Source of the DNA: an uncultured Eubacterium sp. | Lineage (GTDB): Bacteria > Bacillota > Clostridia > Peptostreptococcales > Anaerovoracaceae | Length of the DNA: 32,397 nucleotides | Assembly: GCA_902495595.1 (NCBI GenBank) | Contig: CABUXV010000023.1 | Location: forward strand, 1 to 32,397 | Reading direction: 5' to 3' | Shown here: positions 8,675 through 15,038 of the stretch, one piece after another | Numbering within the stretch: position 1 is the first letter of the stretch | Layout: every line of letters starts with the position of its first letter | Notes under the pieces: model-generated | The model's input: only the letters and a program-made list of their open reading frames with translations | The model's database searches: none | What the model was told of the DNA's origin: nothing | Position numbers and translations under genes: made by a program

Positions 8675-8680
8675 ATTATA
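8675..8680 (-). promoter_or_regulatory. Extended -10 element for the deacetylase gene
   Basis: On the minus strand TGCTATAAT is a textbook extended -10, about 55 bases upstream of the start codon. The matching -35 is weak, as is usual for extended -10 promoters. Confidence 0.4.
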
Positions 8681-8781
8681 GCACAAATTAAGATAACTTT
8701 AGATAATTTTAGTATACATTTTAATAAATAAGTATTAGAATCTATCTTGTTAATAATCAATTAAGGAACGAGGTTAAAAAT

Positions 8782-9225
8782 ATGAAAAATTTTCTAAATG
8801 AATTCAAAGCTTTTGCCATGCGAGGAAATGTCCTTGATATGGCTGTCGGTATTATTGTAGGAGCAGCTTTTACAGCAATAGTAACTTCACTTGTCGATGA
8901 TATACTCTCTCCTATTATAGGACTTTTAGTCAGGGTTAATTTCAGTGACCTGGCTGTTACCATTGCAGGCGTCGAATTAAAGTACGGCTCCTTTATCATG
9001 GCAATAATCAATTTCATAATAGTTGCCTTTGCGCTTTTTATTCTTATAAAAGCAATGAACAAAGCCATGACTTTCGGTAAAAAAAATCAGAATGAAGACC
9101 CCGCCACAAAGGAATGCCCTTACTGCAAAAGCGAAATTTCAATTGAAGCTACAAGATGTCCAAACTGTACATCACATCTTCTGGATGAAACGCCTTTAAA
9201 AGAAGCATCCGTTGAAGTTCAATAG
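8782..9225 (+). CDS. mscL: Large-conductance mechanosensitive channel with C-terminal zinc ribbon
   Basis: A 147-residue membrane channel that opens under extreme membrane tension to release solutes on osmotic downshock. The MscL core is clear: amphipathic N-terminus KNFLNEFKAFAMRGNVLDMA, the pore helix TM1 (about 15-48, glycine/alanine rich) and TM2 (about 68-93). Instead of the usual helical bundle, the cytoplasmic tail carries a zinc ribbon with CPYC (Cys112, 115) and CPNC (Cys126, 129). MscL forms pentamers, so five ribbons would cluster under the pore. GAGG lies 9 bases before ATG. It ends at a strong terminator shared with the convergent tRNA-Gly. Confidence 0.94.
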   Translation: MKNFLNEFKAFAMRGNVLDMAVGIIVGAAFTAIVTSLVDDILSPIIGLLVRVNFSDLAVTIAGVELKYGSFIMAIINFIIVAFALFILIKAMNKAMTFGKKNQNEDPATKECPYCKSEISIEATRCPNCTSHLLDETPLKEASVEVQ

Positions 9226-9231
9226 AAAAGT

Positions 9232-9264
9232 AAAAATCCTGCAATAAATATTGCAGGATTTTTT
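9232..9264 (+). terminator. Bidirectional terminator of mscL and tRNA-Gly
   Basis: A long perfect stem AAAATCCTGCAA/TTGCAGGATTTT with a short AT loop, T-tract on the plus strand and A-tract before the stem. On the minus strand it starts right at the 3' end of the tRNA, so it probably terminates both transcripts. Confidence 0.88.
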
Positions 9265-9338
9265 TGGAGCGGATGATGGGAATCGAACCCACAATGCCAG
9301 CTTGGGAAGCTGGAGTTTTGCCACTAAACTACATCCGC
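9265..9338 (-). tRNA. tRNA-Gly (anticodon CCC), CCA encoded
   Basis: The minus-strand cloverleaf is complete: acceptor GCGGATG/CATCCGC, D arm with GTTTAGTGGCAAAAC, anticodon stem CCAGC/GCTGG with loop TTCCCAA (anticodon CCC), T arm GTGGG-TTCGATT-CCCAT, discriminator T and an encoded CCA (9265-9267). It decodes GGG. It is a lone tRNA between mscL and the Nudix gene. Confidence 0.93.
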
Positions 9339-9359
9339 AGATAATTTATAATCTAACTA

Positions 9360-9388
9360 ATATTACTACATATTTGTATTTTTAACAA
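9360..9388 (-). promoter_or_regulatory. tRNA-Gly promoter candidate
   Basis: Minus-strand TTGTTA (9383-9388), a 17-base spacer and TAATAT (9360-9365), which would start transcription about 15 bases upstream of the mature tRNA. Confidence 0.4.
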
Positions 9389-9396
9389 GCAGATTA

Positions 9397-9816
9397 TCAT
9401 ATTTCATCAGTAACCCCTTTTCCGTAAATTTTTATCTGTTCCATCATATGACCTATATTGCCCTCTCCGGCGAACTTTTCAAGATTGAAAAAATCTTCAT
9501 CCGCACAAATCCACTCAAGCGGATGTATTTCAGGTTTTAACTCCATATCTTCTGATAAAGTTCCTACATATATTTCAACCGTGCAGTTCTGATTGTAGTA
9601 TGTAAAGTCCATCATATGATTTAATACTATATCCTCCCGGCTTATACCTGTCTCCTCATAAAGTTCGCGGTATGCTGCCGAAAAACCATCCTCGCCTTGC
9701 TCAATCTTTCCTCCCACTAAATTGTATAATCCTTCATAAGGGTCTTTAAGCCTTTTGCAAAACAATATTTTATCTTCATTTTCGTTATAAACAATTATGC
9801 AATTATATCCCTTCAT
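9397..9816 (-). CDS. Nudix hydrolase
   Basis: A 139-residue protein with an intact Nudix box at residues 36-58 (GKIEQGEDGF then REL and EETGI, fitting G-x5-E-x7-RE-U-x-EE-x-G-U). The family cleaves nucleoside diphosphates linked to another moiety; the closest guess is a MutT/YtkD-like nucleotide-cleaning enzyme, but the substrate cannot be read from sequence. AGGAGG stands 5 bases before ATG. It is monocistronic, between tRNA-Gly downstream and the microprotein's terminator upstream. Confidence 0.9.
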   Translation of the reverse strand: MKGYNCIIVYNENEDKILFCKRLKDPYEGLYNLVGGKIEQGEDGFSAAYRELYEETGISREDIVLNHMMDFTYYNQNCTVEIYVGTLSEDMELKPEIHPLEWICADEDFFNLEKFAGEGNIGHMMEQIKIYGKGVTDEI

Positions 9817-9872
9817 GTATACCTCCTATCATAATATTTAACTTTGCTTATCAGTATAACATAAAACAAAAA

Positions 9873-9926
9873 TAAATAATTAAAAATACCCTTGAAAAAT
9901 TAATCAGCAATTAATTTCATCAAGGG
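9873..9926 (-). terminator. Terminator of the 25-residue peptide transcript
   Basis: Stem CCCTTGA/TCAAGGG (9889-9895 with 9920-9926) extended by an AT-rich inner stem (AAAATTAAT/ATTAATTT). On the minus strand it is followed by TATTTTTAATTATTT, so it terminates the minus-strand transcript from the small gene at 9947-10024. Confidence 0.65.
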
Positions 9927-9946
9927 CATCCTAACAAACTTCTATT

Positions 9947-10024
9947 TTAATATAATTTCCAAAAGCATCCGTAGATTCCTGCTATAACCAAACAGAAAAA
10001 TGCAATTCCAAGCGTAATAGACAT
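9947..10024 (-). CDS. 25-residue single-pass membrane peptide (microprotein)
   Basis: A small reading frame encoding MSITLGIAFFCLVIAGIYGC followed by FWKLY. Residues 3-21 form one hydrophobic helix; the end is short and aromatic with a single Lys, so the peptide probably sits in the membrane. Support for translation: AAAGGAG exactly 6 bases before ATG, a promoter (TTGTTA-17-TATTAT) upstream and an intrinsic terminator downstream, so it has a complete transcription unit of its own between the hybrid kinase and the Nudix gene. The size and shape recall KdpF-like regulatory peptides, but no kdp genes are nearby and I do not assign a function. A toxin-like peptide or an accessory subunit are alternatives. 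Confidence 0.62.
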   Translation of the reverse strand: MSITLGIAFFCLVIAGIYGCFWKLY

Positions 10025-10076
10025 AATAAACTCCTTTCACATAATACACACTTAAATATTCATGTAAAACTAATAT

Positions 10077-10105
10077 ATAATATTTTACCGATAGCATGAT
10101 AACAA
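10077..10105 (-). promoter_or_regulatory. Promoter of the 25-residue peptide
   Basis: Minus-strand -35 TTGTTA (10100-10105), a 17-base spacer and -10 TATTAT (10077-10082), leaving a leader of about 45 bases before the ATG at 10024. Confidence 0.5.
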
Positions 10106-10237
10106 AAATATATATATTAGTAACTAAGAAATTGGTATTAAATCATCCATTCAAGCTGAAATATACATGGACCTAAAGTACTACTGCCCTTAATTTTCAA
10201 TATATAGCATACTCTGCTTTTTGTGTGAAATACAATA

Positions 10238-11803
10238 TTATTTTTTATATACAAGTCTTATTATGACTTCACAGAGTTCTCTCATATCAACAGGTTTTGC
10301 CACATGAGCATTCATTCCTATATCAAGGGATTCCTGCACATCTTCTGAAAAAGCATTTGCAGTCATAGCTATAATAGGAATTGAAGCAGCATCTTCACGA
10401 TTTAATGCCCTTATACTTTTCGTTGCCTCAAATCCATTCATTACAGGCATCTGTATGTCCATAAGTATAGCATCGTACGTTCCGGGCTTATTACTTTCAA
10501 ATTCTTCGACAGCCTGCATACCATCAGTCTTAACTACATAGTCTCCGCCCTGCATCTGAATTAATTCGCATAATATCTCCGAGTTTATCATATTATCTTC
10601 CACAATCAAAAATTTGCATCCGTTAAGTACCATATCATCCATAGGATTTATAACAGGACTTGTACAATCAACATCAATTTCCGGTGTTACTTCGAACTCC
10701 AGCTCAACTTCAAATAATGTTCCTTTATTTATAGAACTTGTAACATTTATACTGCCGTCCATCAAGTCGACCAAGCCTTTGGTAATGCTTAATCCAAGTC
10801 CTGTCCCTTCTATATGACTTACATTTGCGCCCCTCGTAAAAGGTTCAAACAGATGCTGCTTAAACTCCTCCGTCATACCTATTCCCGTATCCTTTACGCT
10901 GAATTTATATCTGATCTTATTATTTTTACCAGAATTTGGAATTTCTTCAAGAACAAAAGTTATACATCCTCCCTTAGGAGTAAATTTAACAGCATTGCTC
11001 AAAAGGTTTATGAGAATTTGATTTATACGAAGCTCATCGCCGTAAAATGCTTTATGGTAAACACTATCTGCATATACTTTAAATTCCAATCCTGCATCCC
11101 TTGCCTGAGGAGATATTATAAAAACCAGATGTTCCACAAGTTCGGTAACAGAAATATACACATGCTTCAAAGTAATTTTGGAACTCTCGATTTTACTCAT
11201 ATCCAAAATATCATTTATTAAACTCAGCAAATGCTTCGATGAAATGGAAATTTTCTTGAGATACTCTTCAACTCTATCCCTGTCATTTATATAAGAAAGA
11301 GATAGTGTAGTCAAACCTATTATAGCATTCATCGGAGTTCTTATATCATGACTCATGGCAGACAAAAAATCACTTTTAGCCTGATTGGCTTTCTCCGCCT
11401 GCATCAGTGCCTCTTTCAATATATTCTTGGACTGTCGTTCAGCCATAAGGACGTCGGTAACATCAGCTCTGACAAGACAGATGGTTTTATGACTTTCGTC
11501 TCCCCACAAAACGTTTACCTGTTTATAGCGCAGTTCATCATCTCCCTTATACGGAAATACGAAATCATACCCGGAAGATGATTTTTCAAGACCATCAATC
11601 ATTACATCAAGAGTAAACAGTTTAGCTATATCGTCCTTATTGTTTCCTGCGCAGAATTCCTCAGCAAACTTCGCAATTCTCTTCTCATAATCCAATATAA
11701 TATATGGAGGAAAATTCTTTAATACTGTTCTCCTTGTATGCATTGTAAGCATTTCAGTATTCAAATCGATAAAACAGGCAAGCTCAAAGGTATATGCAAT
11801 CAT
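10238..11803 (-). CDS. C-terminal half of a split hybrid sensor: histidine kinase plus receiver
   Basis: 521 residues. Residues 1-120 look like a PAS-type domain. Then come a HisKA domain with phosphoacceptor His152 (SHDIRTPMN), a HATPase_c domain with N-box (NQILINLLSNAVKF, 261-274), G1 (DTGIGM, 305-310) and G2 (GTGLGL, 333-338), and a receiver domain (about 396-518) with Asp449 in LMDIQMPVMNG, Thr in AMTAN and Lys in HVAKP. All catalytic residues are present. It starts 2 bases after the stop of the upstream PAS protein. Its frame stays open upstream of the ATG into an 8-bp tandem duplication; removing one copy fuses both into about 1,178 residues. As drawn it could still be translated from AGGGG, 9 bases before the ATG, which the repeat supplies. 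Confidence 0.9.
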   Translation of the reverse strand: MIAYTFELACFIDLNTEMLTMHTRRTVLKNFPPYIILDYEKRIAKFAEEFCAGNNKDDIAKLFTLDVMIDGLEKSSSGYDFVFPYKGDDELRYKQVNVLWGDESHKTICLVRADVTDVLMAERQSKNILKEALMQAEKANQAKSDFLSAMSHDIRTPMNAIIGLTTLSLSYINDRDRVEEYLKKISISSKHLLSLINDILDMSKIESSKITLKHVYISVTELVEHLVFIISPQARDAGLEFKVYADSVYHKAFYGDELRINQILINLLSNAVKFTPKGGCITFVLEEIPNSGKNNKIRYKFSVKDTGIGMTEEFKQHLFEPFTRGANVSHIEGTGLGLSITKGLVDLMDGSINVTSSINKGTLFEVELEFEVTPEIDVDCTSPVINPMDDMVLNGCKFLIVEDNMINSEILCELIQMQGGDYVVKTDGMQAVEEFESNKPGTYDAILMDIQMPVMNGFEATKSIRALNREDAASIPIIAMTANAFSEDVQESLDIGMNAHVAKPVDMRELCEVIIRLVYKK

Positions 11804-11805
11804 AT

Positions 11806-13782
11806 TTAAAAGCCCCTGCGCCCCTGCTGTTCACGCACCGAATCGGTTATATCCGTACGAGCCATGCAAACTCTTCCCAATCGCAAATCAACAGCTGAAA
11901 CCGTAAGATTTTTTGTAAGTATATCTCCATTTTCATTCTCGATTGAATAAGAAAAGGAAAAAGCCTCTTCCTCATCAAGTCTTTTCAGAATATAATCAGC
12001 TTTAAGTATGTTTTCAACATGTTCACGTTCTCTAGGTAAAATATGTTCCTTAAGCAGATAATCCTCATTGTAAAACTTATCATCTTCTCTTATATCGTTT
12101 ACAATTTTTCCGCTTATGATGGCATATTGCTTTTTAAACAAATCCACATCGGCAACCATGTCATAACTTGTTATAGACAGTTTATGAAATATCCTTTCAG
12201 ATATTATCTTCTCCGTAATATCCGTAACTGTCAAAATTCCTGTAATATCTCCTGTTCCCGGTGTCTCTACTAAATTAACTTTAAACTGGACATATCTTCC
12301 GTTAGGTTCACTTGGTATATTTATAAAGCATGACATATTAAGCTCAGTATCTCCACGTTCAAAAGCTTCTGTAGCAGAATCGTTAAGATACATACCTAAA
12401 AATTCCTCACGCTCCGCTTCATCTGCTATAAGACTGCTTATTCCTATGAAAAAATCATCCCTGAAATATCCGAAAGTGTCAAGCAGCTTAGAGTTTGTTT
12501 TATCCCTTATTTCCAAAATCCTGTTGCATGTAATATTGCAATGTCCCAAAATCAAAGTATTGCTGCTGGAAGTCAGATAATGCTGAAGTATCAAATCTTC
12601 ATACTGTTTTCGAAGCTGCTGCTGTGCTTCCCTCTCTTCCGTAATATCATTGTAATCAACATAAACTCTCGCATCCTTACCTTCACTGAATATAACGGAA
12701 AACGTCGCTTTGACCCAGAAATATCCCTGCTCGCCTCTTCTAAGCCTGTATGTCATTTCATAACGCTGCTGGCCCTTTTCAATACATTCTTCCAAGTGCT
12801 TTCGCAAATAGCTGCGGTCATCCGGATGCACGCCGATTAAAGCATTGTCCTTATACATTTTCCAGACATCTTCAATCGACATGCCTACCATATCAGCAAA
12901 TCCGTCCGAGAGAAATTCAGAAAGCATATTGCCGTTGCTGTCATGACGTACTACGGCGATACCTCCGGGAAGATGTTTAAGTACAGTTTGAAAGTATTTC
13001 TCCAGTTTTTCCTTTTCCTTTTGTACAGTTATATCTTCTGTTACATCTCTTACATACTTTATGTAAGCAGGTGTTCCGTTCCAATCGGTTTCCCAAAATC
13101 GCGTATTGTAAAATTTGCCTGTTTCCTCTACAGGCATCTGATGAATTTCACCATTGGGTTCGCAAGTTTTCAAAGTACAAAATTTACATGGTCTGTCCTT
13201 GTCATACAGAACTTTATAACATTTTTCACCTATATATTTAATATCTTTATTAAATATATTTTCAACATCGTTTATGTACAAAAGATTGTAATTTTCTTTA
13301 TCTATCACATATATTTCATCAGCAGTTTCACCGGCTATACTTTGAAAAAGTCTGACTTCATCTGAGGCTCCCGTAAATACTAGAGAAAGCTTTTTGCTTC
13401 CCTCAGAATTTTCATATATGCTTCCATTTAAGTTGCACCATTTTGCTCCATCATTTTTATGCTGAATCCTAAGACACATATTCAAATCATCTTCATTATC
13501 AACCGTATTCTTTATTGCTGCATCTACACGCTGCTTATCGCCTTCATATACAAGACTAAGCTTGTCCCTGCTTATAATTTCATGAAGTTTTTCAGTTTCA
13601 TACCCTGAAATATTATACGTATTGCCTGATATAAAATCCAATTCCAGACTATTCTCATTTAATAAAAATCCTATAATGCATCCCTTTACTGCATTTATAG
13701 CCTGCATACTCTCTTCATTTGAAAACTCCTCAGAAACAACTCCCGAGAATTTATGATTCATATACTTTCCTGATTCTTTCAT
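11806..13782 (-). CDS. N-terminal half of a split hybrid sensor: multi-PAS protein
   Basis: 658 residues with about five PAS-like repeats and no membrane segment. Approximate order: PAS at 25-130; PAS at 140-250 with a cysteine cluster (CYKVL, then CKFCTLKTC) that could bind metal or a cluster; PAS at 260-385, ending with the PAC-type DITEE; two further PAS units ending TDITEK and TDITDS. A PAS array normally feeds an output domain, but here the frame ends four residues after QQG. The next gene, 2 bases on, supplies a further PAS, kinase and receiver in another frame. The duplication at 11812-11827 explains the break. Ligands are unknown. AGAGAGG lies about 11 bases before the ATG; a second ATG seven codons in is a possible alternative. 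Confidence 0.85.
   Translation of the reverse strand: MKESGKYMNHKFSGVVSEEFSNEESMQAINAVKGCIIGFLLNENSLELDFISGNTYNISGYETEKLHEIISRDKLSLVYEGDKQRVDAAIKNTVDNEDDLNMCLRIQHKNDGAKWCNLNGSIYENSEGSKKLSLVFTGASDEVRLFQSIAGETADEIYVIDKENYNLLYINDVENIFNKDIKYIGEKCYKVLYDKDRPCKFCTLKTCEPNGEIHQMPVEETGKFYNTRFWETDWNGTPAYIKYVRDVTEDITVQKEKEKLEKYFQTVLKHLPGGIAVVRHDSNGNMLSEFLSDGFADMVGMSIEDVWKMYKDNALIGVHPDDRSYLRKHLEECIEKGQQRYEMTYRLRRGEQGYFWVKATFSVIFSEGKDARVYVDYNDITEEREAQQQLRKQYEDLILQHYLTSSSNTLILGHCNITCNRILEIRDKTNSKLLDTFGYFRDDFFIGISSLIADEAEREEFLGMYLNDSATEAFERGDTELNMSCFINIPSEPNGRYVQFKVNLVETPGTGDITGILTVTDITEKIISERIFHKLSITSYDMVADVDLFKKQYAIISGKIVNDIREDDKFYNEDYLLKEHILPREREHVENILKADYILKRLDEEEAFSFSYSIENENGDILTKNLTVSAVDLRLGRVCMARTDITDSVREQQGRRGF
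11812..11827. repeat. Perfect 8-bp tandem duplication (GCCCCTGC x2) that breaks the hybrid sensor frame
   Basis: Two adjacent identical copies of GCCCCTGC (plus strand). One copy gives the minus-strand reading Q-Q-G-L-L-N-M-I-A-Y-T-F, continuous from the PAS array into the kinase. Two copies add 8 bases, shift the frame and produce R-R-G-F-stop. Confidence 0.9.
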
Positions 13783-13814
13783 ATATCAAATACCTCTCTA
13801 AATTTGATATGTGC

Positions 13815-13850
13815 AAAAAAAAACGCTGAAGTAAACAATACTTCAGCGTT
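13815..13850 (-). terminator. Terminator of tRNA-Leu
   Basis: Perfect 12-bp stem AACGCTGAAGTA/TACTTCAGCGTT (13822-13833 with 13839-13850) followed on the minus strand by nine T's. It lies directly after the 3' end of tRNA-Leu and upstream of the PAS gene start. Confidence 0.9.
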
Positions 13851-13853
13851 TAC

Positions 13854-13940
13854 TGGTGCGGATAAAGGGATTCGAACCCCCATGAAGTTGCCCTCACACG
13901 GACCTGAACCGTGCGCGTCTGCCAATTCCGCCATATCCGC
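13854..13940 (-). tRNA. tRNA-Leu (anticodon CAG), CCA encoded
   Basis: Minus-strand class II tRNA of 87 bases: acceptor GCGGATA/TATCCGC, D arm GGCGGAATTGGCAGAC, anticodon stem CACGG/CCGTG with loop TTCAGGT (anticodon CAG), a long variable arm (GAGGGCAACTTC), T arm with GGTTCGAATCC, and encoded CCA at 13854-13856. It decodes CUG. Confidence 0.94.
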
Positions 13941-13968
13941 ATAAGCCAATTTTAAAGGCGACTAGTTT

Positions 13969-13996
13969 ATTATACTACTTTTTCAATTTATTGCAA
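13969..13996 (-). promoter_or_regulatory. tRNA-Leu promoter
   Basis: Minus-strand TTGCAA (13991-13996), a 16-base spacer and a consensus TATAAT (13969-13974), about 30 bases upstream of the mature tRNA. Confidence 0.6.
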
Positions 13997-14094
13997 GACT
14001 TTATTGAAACACATTATATATAATCTTCATTTTACTTATTCTTCCTGGAAATTCTCATTGCCTTCATAACGATCATAATCAAAAAACAACAGCT

Positions 14095-14439
14095 CTATGC
14101 TCCTATTGATTTATTAATCTCATATTGGCACAGTCCCAAATTTATTATTTCAAATCCGATTATCTGAAGCACCAAATAAAGAACCCTCGTATCTGTACTT
14201 GTATATTCGAGATATCTGTTTTTAAGTATATCGGACTTTTCTCCAAGTTTCCATGCCCAGTACCATCCATATATACCCAATGTCACGATATTAAGCAAAA
14301 ATGATACTCCGCCTGATGTCTGATGGGGATGTTTTGACATCCTGTTCATTTCATTGGTAAGAACTATGAACCAGTATATGCCGTATATACCGAAAGTTAT
14401 AAATGTAAAAACAATGCAAAGTACTATATTACGTCTCAT
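14095..14439 (-). CDS. DUF4234-family membrane protein
   Basis: A 114-residue protein with about three hydrophobic segments: residues 4-28 (ending GIYGIYWFIVLTNE), 44-65 (GVSFLLNIVTLGIYGWYW) and 85-104. The repeated G-I-Y-G-x-Y-W motif in the first two helices is the hallmark of DUF4234, a common Firmicutes family of unknown function. A charged loop (EMNRMSKHPHQTS) sits between helices 1 and 2. No partner genes; it lies between tRNA-Leu and RNase P RNA, all on the minus strand. Confidence 0.82.
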   Translation of the reverse strand: MRRNIVLCIVFTFITFGIYGIYWFIVLTNEMNRMSKHPHQTSGGVSFLLNIVTLGIYGWYWAWKLGEKSDILKNRYLEYTSTDTRVLYLVLQIIGFEIINLGLCQYEINKSIGA

Positions 14440-14497
14440 AGTCCTATCCTTTCTGAACTTGCTGCTTGATTAACCGCGTAAAACAATATTTATATTC

Positions 14498-14843
14498 GGG
14501 CAAGACGTAAGCCGGGTTCTGTATCTGACAATCATCTATCTTGGCTTCCTGTTGCCAGAAAGCTCATGCGACCTACCTTACGGGCAGCGACGGGCAGCCG
14601 CTTTTTCTGCCCTGCTTGGTCTTGCTCCGGATGGGGTTTACACGGGAGATATGTTACCATATTTCCCTGTGAGCTCTTACCTCACAATTTCAACCTTACC
14701 ACGGCATAATCCGTTTCGGCGGTGTGTTTCTGTTGCACTTTCCCTATAGTTACCTACGCCGGACGTTATCCGGCATCCTTGCCCTGCGGAGCCCGGACTT
14801 TCCTCATATATCCCAAAGATATACGCGATTGTCTGTCTTACCC
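14498..14843 (-). ncRNA. rnpB: RNase P RNA (catalytic subunit)
   Basis: On the minus strand the RNA carries the universal 5' conserved block GAGGAAAGTCCGGGCTCC and the 3' block with ACAGAACCCGGCTTAC, together with the internal GTAAGGTAGG-type segment. The ends are set by the P1 helix: GGGTAAGAC at the 5' end (14843-14835) pairs with GTCTTGCCC at the 3' end (14506-14498) with one G-U pair. Length of about 346 bases is normal. It processes the 5' leaders of tRNA precursors. All open frames across this stretch are spurious. Confidence 0.94.
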
Positions 14844-14848
14844 AAAAT

Positions 14849-14854
14849 ATTATA
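14849..14854 (-). promoter_or_regulatory. rnpB -10 element
   Basis: A consensus TATAAT on the minus strand ends 5 bases before the P1 helix of the RNA. A TTGACA is present further upstream (14879-14884) but about 24 bases away, too far for a standard -35. Confidence 0.45.
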
Positions 14855-14942
14855 CTGACATTATCATTTCCGTATGCTGTCAATTATTTATAACATACAA
14901 ATACCTTTTTGTAAAGAATCATCAAAGATAGGCTATTGATAT

Positions 14943-14995
14943 TTGATTTTAAACCAATAAAGTGATATAATTTCATTCATACGTCAAAAATTGAC
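14943..14995 (+). promoter_or_regulatory. nhaC promoter with a dyad at the start site
   Basis: TTGATT (14943-14948), a 17-base spacer and TATAAT (14966-14971) form a strong promoter. A perfect inverted repeat GTCAA-aaa-TTGAC (14983-14995) sits right after the expected transcription start, a position suited to a repressor. No regulator gene is adjacent. Confidence 0.6.
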
Positions 14996-15038
14996 AAATC
15001 ATGTCATTATTATTCATTATTTAAGGAGGAAACACTAT

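Noticed and set aside
8479..8691. Ser/Ala-rich frame opposite the deacetylase N-terminus
   Set aside because: Antisense shadow of the acidic, repetitive Glu/Asp/Ala coding stretch.
10814..13365. Many plus-strand frames of 60-140 codons opposite the hybrid sensor
   Set aside because: All antisense to long, well-supported kinase and PAS coding sequence; no binding sites or recognisable domains.
14032..14094. A possible 14-18 codon peptide downstream of the DUF4234 gene (minus strand)
   Set aside because: Frames are open by chance in purine-rich DNA, starts are poor and there is no independent promoter.
14552..14931. Several open frames of 65-69 codons on both strands
   Set aside because: They lie wholly or partly over RNase P RNA or its promoter; the structured RNA explains the stretch.
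14991..15038. A 16-residue N-terminal extension of the antiporter
   Set aside because: No ribosome binding site at that ATG and it overlaps the dyad at the transcription start; AAGGAGGA clearly marks the ATG at 15039.
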